Source: Atrichornis clamosus | Lineage: Eukaryota; Chordata; Aves; Passeriformes; Menuridae | Assembly: GCA_013400975.1 (NCBI GenBank) | Contig: WBMZ01014186.1 | Location: forward strand, 1-64,000 | Length of the DNA: 64,000 nucleotides | Reading direction: 5' to 3' | Translations under genes and position numbers: made by a program | Shown here: in pieces, positions 1-13,320 of the stretch | How the letters are laid out: each line of letters begins with the position of its first letter | Numbering within the stretch: the first letter of the stretch is position 1 | The notes under the pieces: generated by a model | What the model was told of the DNA's origin: nothing | Databases searched by the model: none | Seen by the model: only the letters and a program-made list of their open reading frames with translations

Positions 1-16
1 CGCGCGCGCGCCCCGT

Positions 17-43
17 GGGGCGGGAGGAGGAGGGGTGGGGGGG
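17..43 (+). other. G-quadruplex motif
   Basis: Four G runs of at least three (17-20, 22-24, 32-35 and 37-43) are separated by loops of 1, 7 and 1 bases, which fits the G3+N1-7 pattern on the + strand. It lies in the CpG-rich tract, where such motifs are common near transcription starts. Folding in vivo cannot be judged from sequence. Confidence 0.6.
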
Positions 44-230
44 AATTGCGTCTGGAATACGGGAGCTTCCGTGCACGCGCCGCCCCGCGCGGGGCCGCGC
101 CGACTGCGGGGACCCCCGGAGCGGCAAGCCCCGCGCTCCCAGCCCGGCGCTGCGCTCCCGCACGGGGCGTCCCACCAGTAAAACCCCTTAAAACCCCCAC
201 AGACTGCACTGACAGCGTGCAAAGAGGAGG

Positions 231-235
<5 letters not shown>

Positions 236-261
<26 letters not shown>

Positions 262-271
262 GGGCACACAC
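236..271. repeat. (AC)n microsatellite
   Basis: There are thirteen uninterrupted AC units at 236-261, then GGG and a further short CA run to about 271. It is a simple-sequence repeat inside the CpG-rich tract and is likely to vary in length between individuals. Alternating purine-pyrimidine DNA of this kind can adopt the Z form. Confidence 0.9.
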
Positions 272-3200
272 GGAAACACTCCCAGCCCCTTCGCCTCGGC
301 TGACGGGCGCTGCGAACGCCAGCCCAAGGGGGTGAGGGCAGCGGTGCTCCCAGCGATGCTCCCAGCGCCGGCTCGGCCCCGCGCGGAGCAGGGGCGCGGG
401 CGGTCCCCGCGGTGCGGGGCTGGCCGCAGCCCCTCCGCCCGCCCGGCCCCGAGCGCCGCAGGCTGCTCCGCCGCGGGGAGCCCCGCTGCCCCCACAGCCT
501 CCTGCCCCCGCAATTAGGGCCACAGAAAGAACACACCGAACCGCCTTAGTGTAGCGGGGTGGAAGGACTTGTGGGTGTTTTTGAGGCCTCGTATTTAGAG
601 ACAAAAATCATTGGAAATGCACATTTCTGAAACGAAATCCTTAAGCAGTCCTGAAGGATGCTCAGGGTATTGTCCCCTCGCAGAGAGCAAGCAAAGGGGC
701 CGAAATTCTGAATCAGTACTTTCACAGTTGCAGACATAAAATCAAGACAAAGTGGTCAAAGTGTCTTTGGTGCCTATTAGCACACCAGGAGGCCTGTGGT
801 GCCAGCAGCGAGGGGCAGTGTTGTAATAAAGGCATTTGGCAATTTCCTTGAAAGAAGTGCTGATGTATCACTCCGTTTCAAAGTATTCTTGTACAGCAGC
901 CCACGACGGGTACCTTATCGCTAAAGCAACCCTGGATTTCTGCTCCCCGCCTGCCTGCAGGCCAGCACGTGGAGGCACTGCTAAAGAGCTGAGGCCAATC
1001 ACTGCATTAAAGTGTAAGTTTGTAGAAGAACTAAATGCGTAATGCTGCAATGCACGATGTGGCAGAAATCGGCACACAGCAACAGCCCAGCCCCCTGCTC
1101 TCCCCTGGGCAGCATTTAGAAAATTCTGGCCCTCACGTCAACCTTTGACAAAGCTAAGCCACAGCTTTGCTCCCCATTATAGCCTTCCTGCCTTACATAA
1201 ATCCATCATTAGCCTTTTTGCTTGTGTTATTTCTCACAATCCCTATTTATCTCTTCTCTCTAACCTTCAGGCTGTCCTTTGTCTCCTGACACTTTCCACT
1301 TCCTTCCTGGCTCCCTGGTGAGAACTGGTGTGAAACTCCCGGCTGTGGTCTGCCCAAAGCCCTCTCTCCTGCTCCATCTCTTAGATTCTTTGCCGAAATT
1401 AATCTTGCCCACATTGCTCACCTCTGGCGACTGCTCCAAATTAAGGATTCATTTCCACTTGACAGAAGGCTTTACCCAAAAACTGAGATGAAAATCTGGG
1501 TTTAGAAGTGTAACATGGCTTGTAGTATTATCAAGCAGGACTCACTATCTCTGCAATGTGTTTTTATCACCACCTTTCATTGCCTTCCCGCTGCACCCTA
1601 CTGCTGGGAGTTTCTGTGGATGCTCCAGTCCCACTCACACCACTGCAGCCAGGGCTCCATGAGCAGTACTTTCCCTGCTGCCGAGGGAGGCAGAGCATCA
1701 TTTCCCCATAGAGGCCTTGCAGGTCCAACAGAAGCAACCCGCGGTGTTGTCACCAGTCTTCACAGCAGATCTGCTGAGGCTACAAATGCCACCAGGACAA
1801 GGCTACTTTTCAGAGTAGAACCAGATTTACAAGGCCTGAGTTCTTCACCACCAGCCTGATGACTGGTCCTACAGACACGTGCTCTGGGTGTCCCCCATGG
1901 CCTCGTGCCCTGCTCCTGGCAGATCCTCCCCAAAGCCCTGATCAGACAGGGTGCTTGTGCTATTGCTGAGCTGCGAGTGGGCTCTTCCACCTTGCTCTTC
2001 CCCATGAAGCTGCGTGGCAGAGTAGCTCCCAGGAACCAGAAATTCGATGCATTAGCACAACTTGATTGTTAATAAACTAGAAACCCACATTCATCTTACC
2101 AATAATAAAGGGTGAACAGGTTCCCTTAATAATAAATTCAGTTTTAAAAACACCAAACAACCAAAGTATAACAAACACAAGAGACAAATGCTATCAGTAC
2201 AGCTTTCCTTTCCAGCCATAGTCAAAACCCTGAAGCCAAATTCGGCAACCACAGACCTGAACATAAAAACCTTCCAAATATCTGCGTGCATGCAAAGGAT
2301 GTTTTGTATCTAAAGGGAAGTGCAAGAATGAAGAGGGAAGAACTTCCTTTGTTTCAGCAAAGGAAATGCCATTGTACCCCAGAAGTACTGGGCTAATCCT
2401 GAGCTCTTCTGTCAGCATCCTAACTCAGATTTGGGTCCATAATAATCCTACCAATAATAAGTGCCCCTGCCAGATGTGACACTCAGTAAAGGAAGAGAGT
2501 GTTTAAAGCTGAGGCTTGAATTGACATGCTGGCTTGTTTCCTTCAGCTTTGTTTACACTGGGGTCTCAGCTACAGGTGTGAAGCTGGCAGGGAAATAAAC
2601 AAGAAGATAACTCATAAGGGAACAGGATTTCTGGTCTGCAGGAAATAAACAGCTTCTTAAAATGGAGGCTTAGCCTGGAAAGGACCAACTGACTCTTTTC
2701 AGCATTTCTTAGTTCTCTGAACTGTGAATTCATAGAAATTAGAATTCAGAAAAACTCCAACACGTAAGATCTTCATACTGAAATAATCTCCAGATGCTGC
2801 TCAGGGAATGGACATCTCTGCCACTCCCATGGCTGCGGGAACAGCCAGGCTCAGCAGCTCATGCCACATCTGTGACTCCAGAGCCAACCCTCTGCTTCTA
2901 CTTCCCAACATTTTCAGGATCCAAATCCAACAGGCAGCACAGAAAACCGAAAACTCAAGTTAGGCTCCCTGCCAGACAGGCAGGAGACAAATCCCTCTTC
3001 AAGCTTTGGGGTTTCCCTGTTCCCAACTTCATTGTGGAGGGCCAGACCCTGACCCCAGCCCAGTGTCCCAGCCTTTCCCAGGACTCTTCTGCAGCATTTC
3101 CCCAGCATGTACTCCAAAGCCAAACAGGATCCCCGTGAACACCAGCTTTCATTGGCACTGAAACACTTCCTGAGAGATTTCTTTTTCTGGAAGTTTTTTC

Positions 3201-6200
3201 GTACCTTCTGCAGGGAACCTGCATTATGGCCATGCCTGAGGTGCCTGATCACGTTGATGCTGACGCTCCCACATCAGCACCTTTCTCCCACAATAAAAAT
3301 ACTTTACAAAATTCCCCATTACTTTTGTTTTTTATATGAACTAGAGATTTTAGACCTCTCCTTAGTATGTCTTTAGGGCACAACCCTTGGCTGCCAAAAG
3401 GCAGCCAAGTGACAAAAAAGCCCATGAAATCTGTGTGTAACTACAGATGTCACCCTCCCCTTCCAGAGGTGCTCTCTGGATTTCTTGGAAAGAATTTTTC
3501 CTAATGATTTCAGAAAACATTTTGTCTTCATTTGGTTGCACCAGAACCAGAAGATGACAAGCTGTTAAATGCAGATTACAGGAGAGTCCATGGGTAGGAA
3601 TGGCCAGCATGGTATTAAACCCAACATTCATCCTTGTCTCTTGGCTACTGCTTGAATCCGTTACCATTTACAGCATCACTCTGAAAGTCATTTTATGAAG
3701 TCCTGGAGTAAAAAAGCAAAAAAAGTAAAAAATACTGATTTATTAGACCACTCACTAACTTTAAAATTGCCCCCTTCTGTTTCCAATTACAGCATGGTTT
3801 GTACCATGGGTGGCTTTGCCAGGCTGTCAGGATCTAGATTACACATTAAAAGGCTGTATAGGCTTGTAAAGAGCCTGGGTATGTCTGCATGCCAGCTTGG
3901 TGACAGTCACACAATGCCAGGAGTACTATTCCATGACCAGAAAAAAGCAGAGAATACTTTCATCAGCTCACACCTTGGAAAATACAAGGAAAACTTAATG
4001 TGGCTGCTGCAAAAATTTTCTTGACTGCAAAGGAATGATTTAAGTTTCAGGCCATGGACACCCAGTTACTTACATTCCAATTTAGTTAAAAAATGCTAAA
4101 AAGGATGAACCACTAACCCAATCCACTTCATATCTTCAGCATTCCTGGGACCCATCCCTACAGTGCTTGGAAATCACAGTAAAACATTGTTGTTTTCAAT
4201 AGATTGTTGGATCATGCTCTGAATATTTCTCATGCTTTCTACTATTTGAACTAAAGAAAATTCCCACTTCATTCCAAAAACATTAAGACTGGGCCAGAAA
4301 GTCATATTTAAACCTGAATCTGTATTCAGATTTGCACTTTGCAAAGGTTGCTACATTAGGATCAAGAGACAGGGTTGCTACTCTGAGTAAACTGGAAATA
4401 CCAGAAATCCAGACAAACAAACCAAAACAGTCATTTCCCATACAATACTCAGTAGCACATACAGTAGTTTTCAGCCCTTTAAAAATTAAATAACTTCTTT
4501 CAGTTCCTGGCAACCATGCTAGTTCAGTTTCACAGGATATCCAAAATGAGACCAAACAGCTTCCTTCCCAAAGGATTCCTGAGTGGACAGGCAAGCTGGA
4601 AAAAGTGCCTCTCACTACTGTAATCCCAGCCAGGATGTCCACCTCATTTCCCAGGGTAAAACTTAAAATACATGTCTCCCACAAAACCTGCATTAGGCTC
4701 ACTGGGACTTCTGGGGAAAGTTATTTTCTTTCCAGTGGCACCCAGAAGAGCCAGGCCGTGCCAGGCTGTGCCCACACGTGGCACACGGAGCACGAGGAGC
4801 CCTCTGCTCACAGCACTGATAACCCTCTGCCGCTGCCTGACCCACGACTTCACAGCATTGTTTCAGCTCAGCCCTTTGGAGTTTCTCAAGGAAGAATGCT
4901 GCGACTGGAAGTTTCCAGTTTCCCGTCAGCCCAGCACACGGCCCTGCTATCCCTGAAAACAGCCACACCAACGCTTTCAGGGAGATGGGTCCTGTCTTCT
5001 GGAATGGTGGTGTTTTGTACTCCTGTCTCTGGACTCTGTTCCAGCACCAGTTGAATCCTCAGTGGTGATTTTCTGCAGTCATACATGAATTACACAGATA
5101 ACGGTTGCCCTGTGTGAAAGCTATTTCTATTTCATTGTCTCCCCACAATAATTTTTCCTACTGTGATTTTCTTTTCTTTCCTGTGTCACTGGGTGTTTTC
5201 CTGTGACTCTGCCTTGTATCAGGATACCAAGGCAGTATCTGCCTGCTACAGTGATACCAGTGCACAAAGGCTGGCTGTCAATTTTGCAAAATAAAGAGAA
5301 AGATAATTTATTGAAATAAATTGAACTCACACGTTTTATATAACTATTGTATATTCTGTTGTGCAGCAATCTGCCTAGCTGTAAGTTTTTCTCTTCCCTC
5401 CCATCTTCTGCAAATTTAGTTTCTCATTCAAAGTAAGAACCCTTTGAAACACTTTGCAAAGAACAGTAGCTATATGTTACTAGGTCATCAGATCCCAATG
5501 GGGTTTATGAATACCGTAATGAATTTCAGCCCAACATCTGTCTGCTCTCTGAAACAGATGCAATTATGGAAAAAAATAGCTGCTGCCTCTTCACAGGCAG
5601 ATCTCTCAGCAAAAAAAAAAAAACCAGAATACAAAGAAAACTGACAAAGCACAGTTTAATCGCTACCACATTAAATTTATCAGTCAAAATATCACATGGC
5701 AGACGCTTTTTTCATGAAAGCAAGACAAGTTGTGGTAACTCTTCTGGCAGACAGGCAGGGGTTTTTTGACTTTTAGAAAATCCTGCAGGCATGGCTTTGC
5801 CAACCAAATACTAACTCTGGATGACTCAGACCATGGTTCCCTTTTATCCAAACCACTGAAGTTTGGTGGTTAGCTAAAAAGGAACTGGTATCTGAATCAT
5901 CCTTAGTTTGGAGGATTTGTCAGATTAAAGTCTTGGGCATGGGGTTTTGGGGGCAGGGTGTTGGTTGGGTTTCTATTCCCCTCTTCCTCAAAGGAAAAAA
6001 ACCCCAAAATCAACAACTTTAAATGTGGAGACACTTTTAAATGTACTTTAAAAAATATTTTTAAAAAATCAACTTTATCCTGTCTTTTTAACCTTCTCAA
6101 TCTCTTGTGTCAATCTGGGCACATTCTCAGTAAATTAAAGATTTTTCAGTCGCATTGCAAGCCTAACCTGTGCCTTCCAAAGTTACACAATTTTAACCTT

Positions 6201-9200
6201 GCCTTAACTACAAAAAAAGCCTACCTCATTGCTTAAGTCCCTGTTACACATCTGGAGTTCCCAGGCCCTCTGCTTCTCCTTTTCTTAGAGAAGGAAAAAA
6301 AAGGCAAAAGAGGAACTGTAATTTATGAGCCCCTATCCAGCCCTCTGGAACAAAACCTGCCCTCTGTGACCTATTAAACATTTTCAGGGAAGTCTCCTCT
6401 AGTCTCATTCCAATTTCCATTTAGTTCCAAGTTGCTTTTCATCTCAGTAGTTTGTCAACTTGGACCATTTCAAACACACTTGGGTGCCCTGTGTGCCTGA
6501 GTCTTTTAAATCCTCTTTTCCCCAAGGGAAATGTATCCTGTATTTGGGAGGTTGCCTAATTTGTGTGTGTGTGTCTTCTAGATGGGAAGGGCAAGGGGAA
6601 GCTCATTTAGGCATTGAGCAATCGTGTCCTCTTCCAACATTAACTCATGAATAAGCCTGTGTCTTTTCCTGTAGATCCTTGCCAGTCCTATGTAAACATT
6701 CTCTATCTTTGTATATTAATAACCTGCATATAACTTCCAGCCAAGTTTCACTTATGCCAGGAACAGGATGCTCAGCCTGGAAACAGGCAGCACAGCTCTC
6801 GTGGGGGTCGGTCAACTTCTCACCACACTTCACAGCATATTGGGCAAAGCACTGAGTAGGTGCACTTGCCTTGATGTTGCTGCTGCACAGTGCAGCTGTC
6901 AGCTGAGACTGTAAACATTTTAAAAATTAAATTTAACAAGTTGTTTAGTGGATTGGGAAGAATGGGAAGGCTCTGTACGTCTGCCAGTCATTCACTAATA
7001 TTCAATCATGGAAGTTTTGTGGGCAAGAAATGTGTTTGCACAGGTCTGAGACTGGGTGTATTCACTGTTTTTATTGATAACTTGGAAACCACTACTAAAT
7101 AAATCCATTGAAACAATATCCACCGTAACAGCAGCTCGTGCCAGGTTATGTGCAAGCCCAGCCCAGCTGTGGCACAGACCCTCCTCCCACAGCCTGGACA
7201 CTGCCCAGAGTCCCAGAGACACTCACAAGCTGTGTCAAACAGGCAAACCTGTGGGCACACCTCAGTGTGGGATGAGGGCTGATGGGATCGACAGCATAAA
7301 GAAAGACACGGGAAGGGACTTTCCCTCCAGCACTGCTTTGCTGAGGCAGCAGCCCCAGCACCTTTCTAGTAATGTGCAGAGCAGAAATGAAGACCTGGAT
7401 TCAGTGCAAGGAGGGGGCACAAAAATTAATATGGAGGGCAAAATGGTTTAATGTGCCCACCTTGAACCTTATTAAAAAGAGGAGTGACTTTATATTTTCT
7501 CCTAAGGAGAAAATAGTGGCATTTTAATCACAAGAGACATAATGAAAACCAACAAAATAGAAACAAAGGCACCACATGTTCACAGTTCTGGTTTCCATTT
7601 CTCACAGGTCTCTCACTTTCTGGTTCCTAGGGTAAGTAACAGAGTGCTCAGACCTCCCCAAATTAGAGCTGCTCTCAGCAGCCTCTCAGACTGCTTCATT
7701 AGTCCAAAGTTACTGGGAGCAAGATGTCCTGGCCACAGCAGCTTCTGTGCCACCCAGGAAACCTGTCCCCTCTGGAGAGCTGATGGCTGCTGTGCAGAAG
7801 CCAAGTCCCAGCCAAACCCTGAACTGCTACCCTATAGAACACTTGGGCTTTGCCTTCCAGCAGGGAGATTTGGGGATTTAAACCAGCTTCCCTTTTCACA
7901 GCAGCTTAAGTTCTTTAAGGAGTTTAGCTCCGTAAGCCAATTAAGCATCTTTAAGTCCTTGAGCTCTCCTACCTTCCCCGAGCAGTTCGCATGCTTACAT
8001 TGCTCGACAGGCTGAAAGCTGACTTCATCTAGCTGAGACCTGAGCATCTCATGAGGTCACAGGGTGAGCAATCCCAGGCAGAGCTGGTGAGTCTAGAATC
8101 CTCTGCAGACCAGACTCAGAGTGCTGCACTCTGTGGCCTCGATCCCAAGAGCAAATTCTTGCAGGTTTGGAAAAGGCAGACTCCACCTTTATTCCTTTGC
8201 TTTCCAGAAGCCCCAGTTCTAGGTTATAAAGTAATGGATGGCCCATGAGCTCATAAACCCTACACCCTAAGAGTGGGAATAAACCAATTATTATCCTCAT
8301 TTACACATCCACTGAGGCAGTGCAGGCAGATGTAACTGGTGGCACCCCCTCGGTTCCCATCCCAGTGCTTTATCTGTCCTTCCTGTCTTTTTCCTTTGGA
8401 TTAGTTAACACTACAAGAAGAAGAATAGTAACACAGTCACTTGATGTTTGAATATGAAAGCTTACAACCATGTCTCTGAAGTACTGTTCTGAGCTCTTTT
8501 CTTAGGGTTTTTTTCTGTTTGTTTTTAAATGGACAAATCAGCAACATCTTGAAAGCCAGAAAACCACAACATAAAATTTTATGAGAAGCCATCACCAGCT
8601 CCCTTTGTTTCCTGCATAGCTGGATACATTTATAATAAAGTATATAGATTTACATTATATATACATTAAAAAAAATCACTGCATATCTCCTAAATGCTCT
8701 TTTAAAAAATGCTCAGTTAATGACCATATATCATTATGTTGTGTTGGAATACAGTTTTAACTCCTCCACAGAAAAACCAACAAATGCTGCAGTAACAATG
8801 TGATTCTGTAAACAGTTGTGGATTAACACTCAGTGACCACTGAATCTTCTCTGTGATTAAAAATCCCCACCAGCTGCCCGATCTGCTTTTGTCAGTGAAC
8901 TTGCCGTCATTTTATAGCAATAAATATACAGTTTGCCCACATACTTGAGGTCAGTCATGTGCTTATGCCTGAAAAGGAGCATTTAATTGAGTGTTATGTG
9001 AAGGGCAGACCTGCTCCATCGCTCTGGAGCTGCTGTTGCTTGCTTACAAGGACACCATCTCTGTTTCTTCTAAACCAGTGACAAATCATCCCAGAAAAGG
9101 CCCCACCCATCAGCTGTGCCTGCTCAGCACCCAGGCAGTGTCCTCTGCATCAGGTTCACCCAAGGAGGATGTGGCACTGAGGTGCAGCCCCTGACCCTGA

Positions 9201-10236
9201 AGCAGATATGGGGGTGCTGGATCTTTCCAAGGCCTTTCTGAGATGAGCCCTGTCCCAGTAAAGCACTTTGTGGAGTTCATTACCTGAACCCAACTCATCA
9301 ACACATCACTCTAAACACAAAACTTCTGGCCTAACCCCATAAAAAGCAGGTACCTTAGCAACTCCTTCCTCCCTACAAACACTAGTGTTTGCTGCAAACA
9401 CAAATAGTATTTAAGAAACGTACCTCACTTTGTTTCAAACTTCCCCAAGGCCACACAGCTCCTACCGAAGCATTTCCAGCAAAACTGTACCTGCCAGCTT
9501 GGACTGTGCACCCCTTATCCCACAGCCAGCGTTGCCCTCCCAGCACCTCCAGCTCCAGGTGTAGGAACATACAACCCCCCCAGCCACAGCTGAGCTCCCC
9601 TCAGGCAGGCAGGGACCCAGCTGCCAGCCATCCCAGCTGGTACAAACAGTGAACACAAGTGTGGCTGTTTGACCTGATTTTATATTCTACCTCTAATACA
9701 ACCTTTACAAGGGCTCTTTCTTGCTGGGCGAGGTGGGGGTGCCCGGGTACAACTCGGGGATCTGCAGCTGTCACTTGCAATTTGCAATTCACCTGGTCTG
9801 CTGCAGCAAACAGGTGATGCCCTCCACCACGTCCATCATGTTTCCTCCAGAGCTTTTCATCCCCCCAGTTTCAGGACACCCCAGCTGTGACTTGGTGGGT
9901 TTCGGGTGGCTTTAGCCAGCCCAGCACTGCTCCCCTTGGCCCTGGCTGTGCTGAGCCATTTGGGATGCACTGCGGGTTGGCTCACCAGCCATGGATTTCC
10001 CCTGGTGTGGATTAACACCAGGGTGCTTGGCACTTTCTTTTTTAATCTGTTGTCCCTGTTCCTGGGGTGGCTGTGAACAGGCATGCACACGCTGTGGGTG
10101 CTCACACACCTCCTCTAAGCCAAATGCTTTATACCATCTCTTGCTTTGAAGCAGCAGTACCACGTCCATTCTTCTTCCTAAGTGTTTTTCTCTTTGATTA
10201 ATATAAAAAATAAGTTTTAAAAAACCACAGAAACGT

Positions 10237-10254
10237 CCCCCCCCACCCCCCCCC
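10237..10254. repeat. Poly-C run, C8-A-C9
   Basis: Eight C are followed by A and then nine C on the + strand. The minus strand is correspondingly G9-T-G8, which can form G-rich structures. It is low-complexity sequence with no gene attached. Confidence 0.85.
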
Positions 10255-12803
10255 AACTTTCAGTTTAACTCTGCAACACTTGAACCCTTTTGGTTTTTTG
10301 CTGGATTTAGGTCACCCCACAGAGATCGATTGTGTGCTTTCTTGTCAAGGCATGTCCTCCTGCTCAGAGTGATAACAATTTGCTTTAGTTGTGTGTGGCT
10401 GTATGGGTTTGGGTTTTCTCTTGACATTTCTTGAACAGTGTAGCAAAGGTTGGTAGCGTGTATCCTCATTCCCTTTCTCCTTTTGGCTTATTTTGATTAT
10501 TCTCCCATACCAATGCTGGCTGTTTCTCCAGTCATATTTAATCCCCTTTGTGGCCACCTCCACTTTTCCGATGCATATGCTGGCAGTAAATTGCCTGTTA
10601 TCCTGTCCTAATTTCCATGTTACAACTGCTCAGAGGATAATAAAAATTTATTTTTTTTCTCTTTGCTGTGTCCCTTTGTATTGTTTATTGTTTATCTATA
10701 CTGGGAGAGCCTGTGAGTCCTTTCATGACTATTATTTTTTCCACATGTCCAAGTTCAAACTGAGAATTAGAAAGCTTCCAGGGTTGATCCCCCCTTGGCC
10801 AACATTTCTATTGCATTTTTATTTTTAACCTTTTGAGAGCATTTTCTGCAGTTTTGCCTTTCCAGCTCTCAGATGGGAACCCAGGAGTGGCAGGGAGGGC
10901 TCAGGGGAGCCAGTCCTGGGGTGCCTCTGCAGTCAGGATGTGCTGAGGCTCTTTGCAGAGGCACAGGCTAAAAGAAAGATAACTGAAACCTGGTTGACCT
11001 TTGCGTCAGGAGGGACAAATCTGACCTCTGCGACTTTTGTGGTCTTTTACAGCACAGCTGACTCTGGAAGGGTTTGGCTGGTTTGAGTGGGAAACTTACT
11101 TCTTAAAATTTGGTGCAGTATTTGATGTCCTACCCATGTAAAACTGGGGCAAGGTGGCGAGCACGGTTTTGTACGGCAGCTGGCAAACTGAAAATACTTC
11201 TGGTAACTTCCCTCTGTTACAGGGACTCACAAGTTATGCCAAGCCACATCACATTAACTAATCTAGTTACAAAAACACAGACCCTGTAACTCACAGGTCT
11301 TTTTTTGTCCTCAATAGAAACCACTGGACCAACTGAAGCCCAATGCTCAGAGTCATTACAGTCTTCCTTTTAAGCCACCCAGATTAATGGAACAAATTCT
11401 CATTCAGAGAAATCAGGTACAGATCCCTAGTGACTACACTGATTTGACTGGCTTTTGAGCAGTACAAATTACAGCAGAATATCATTATTAATTTCAGCTG
11501 TCCCCTGTTCTGACAAATTATCATTCATCTCCCCAAATGGGTATCTCAACTGCAGACCTTTATTTTATCATCTTAGTGGAAAAAAATCTGCACTGTTTCC
11601 TCCCCCCAAATTAGCAGTCTATGATTTCCCTGGGGAAGTCTTTCTTAGATGTAGTGCTGACTAGTGCTTGACTAACAGGCACCAGCACATTCTTTACCTT
11701 CCAACAGATACCTGAAATCTCTCACCAGGTCCATGACTGCCTGCTCAGGAGTTAGTCACTTCCTCCATAGCCTGTAGGGAAGAGAGAAAATGTAAAGAAA
11801 TGCTCAATTCTAACAAAGCTTCTTGTTGGTGGCTCACTGCTCACATGTACACTGAATTAATCTCATTCCATATGAAAAACGCCCAGGCTCAGGCCAGGGG
11901 CTGATCATTAAAGCCTGGTTTCTTGGTGTTACCTGAATCAACCAAATACCATAAAATGTAATTTCTGAATATTACGATGAGCCCCACTGCATTTCAAGTT
12001 GCCCATGAGGAACTCTTCCCTTCCCACAGGCAGGGAATTTCTCATGTGGCTCAGTGCAACGCACTGGTTAAACATGAAATTGTCAGGAAAGTGGTGCCAG
12101 TGCAGGGTGGTTGAGGGGATCTGCAGGGACACCCCAGCACAACGTAAACCTGGGGAAAAGCAGAGTGGGCGAGGGCAGGGGAGGTCAGGCCAAGGGAAAG
12201 TCATTCCCAGTGGGGCCAGGCAAAGCCATGTGGACACACTGAGGCTGATAATTATGAGGTTGTTTGCTTCAGCTACTTTGTGAAAACACAGCTTCCACAC
12301 CTCAATTTTTAAGTACTATTAAAGAAAGTAACAACTTGCTGCAAGTTTAACTGGCCCTGACTGGGTTACGGGGTGATACTTGTCTCACTCTCACAGTGTA
12401 GTTTCACCTGCAGTGCTGTTCCTGTGGTTTTTTGCTAGCTTAGGGGAATGACTGTTAGAAATCAGACTCTCTAGCAAGGTTTATTGAATGCAGTTGCATC
12501 TTCTTCCGAGGAAGGGACAGTGACAGCACCTGAAGCCCTGTGCCCTGGCCCCAGGCAGGCATCCCTGTGCCACCCCTCACACACTGTACCTTTCTGCCCG
12601 CTCCCACCTCAACTGCTGTCACCACCCTGCACAAATCACGGCACTTTCCCTGGCTCTCTTGGGGAGAATTTGTGCTTTACAGTCTTACTGTAAAATACCA
12701 AGAATCAGGCTTTTAAAATCAGGAAGTTTCTCTAAGAGGCTTCTGTGCTTTTGCTATAATCGCTCCATATGCTCCTCTGACAATTTCCATGACCTTATTT
12801 TTC

Positions 12804-12821
12804 AAAAAAAAAAAAAAAAAA
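12804..12821. repeat. Poly-A tract, A18
   Basis: Eighteen A in a row are followed by a purine-rich stretch. It could be the tail of a decayed retrocopy, but no recognisable gene body or SINE precedes it, so it is recorded only as a homopolymer. Confidence 0.85.
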
Positions 12822-13260
12822 GGAAAAGAAAGAGAAGACAACTCCCATCATCCCTCAAGTCTCAGAAGAGCTCTCCACACAGTAAAGGGGAAGCAGAGGC
12901 TGCCAGCTCTCTATGTGGATCTCTTCTTACACATGTTTAACCCTCAGGGTACAATAGATGCTGAGAATTACTCTTTCGTAACATTTGTTTGGCTGCCAGA
13001 AAGGAAAAATGATTAGCAGCTCAAAGGTTACATTGCTGTATTTTGCAAGAGAAGCCCTTGTCATGGGCTGCCTCTATTTTGCTGACTGTGGATGTGAGCT
13101 GTGATGCTCAGCTGCCCACAGGGCACTGGGGTTCTCTCCCCACTGGGCTGTGCTGCCCCAGCTCTCCATCCTATCCCAGTGCTTGTGGTGCCATGTGGGA
13201 GATCCCCACTGCTGCCCTGCAGTGCCTGCCTGTCCTCTCCTCCTCCCATGGGCAGCAGTG

Positions 13261-13320
13261 CCCAGACCTTGCAAGTGGTGCCCAGACCTTGCAAGTGGTA
13301 CCCAGACCTTGCAGGTGGCC
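13261..13320. repeat. Short tandem repeat, 3 x 20 bp
   Basis: Three copies of a 20-base unit beginning CCCAGACCTTGCAAGTGG follow each other at 13261-13280, 13281-13300 and 13301-13320. The first two differ only at the last base. The third has an extra A-to-G change and a diverged last base. The near identity suggests recent local duplication. The repeat lies in intergenic DNA and the open frames crossing it are not recognisable. Confidence 0.9.

Larger units (their letters stand above)
1..560. promoter_or_regulatory. CpG-rich, promoter-like tract cut by the left edge
   Basis: The first 560 bases are strongly GC-rich with many CpG dinucleotides, starting with a (CG)5 run at the very edge. The sequence then drops to ordinary AT-leaning DNA after about 560. 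In vertebrates such a tract usually marks a promoter. No exon of a rightward gene can be recognised in the 20 kb that follow, so the tract more likely serves a gene leaving the window to the left on the minus strand. By human synteny (IL1RAPL2 followed by NRK in the same direction) that gene could be NRK. This is inference: no NRK coding sequence is visible. The open frames on both strands here reflect high GC and look like no known protein. Confidence 0.6.

Noticed and set aside
188..604. 138-codon minus-strand frame in the CpG-rich tract, considered as an NRK first exon
   Set aside because: The translation does not resemble the start of NRK or any kinase, and composition alone explains the open frame.
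7542..8015. 157-codon + strand frame in the intergenic region
   Set aside because: No recognisable domain, no splice or promoter context, and several shadow frames of similar length on the other strand.
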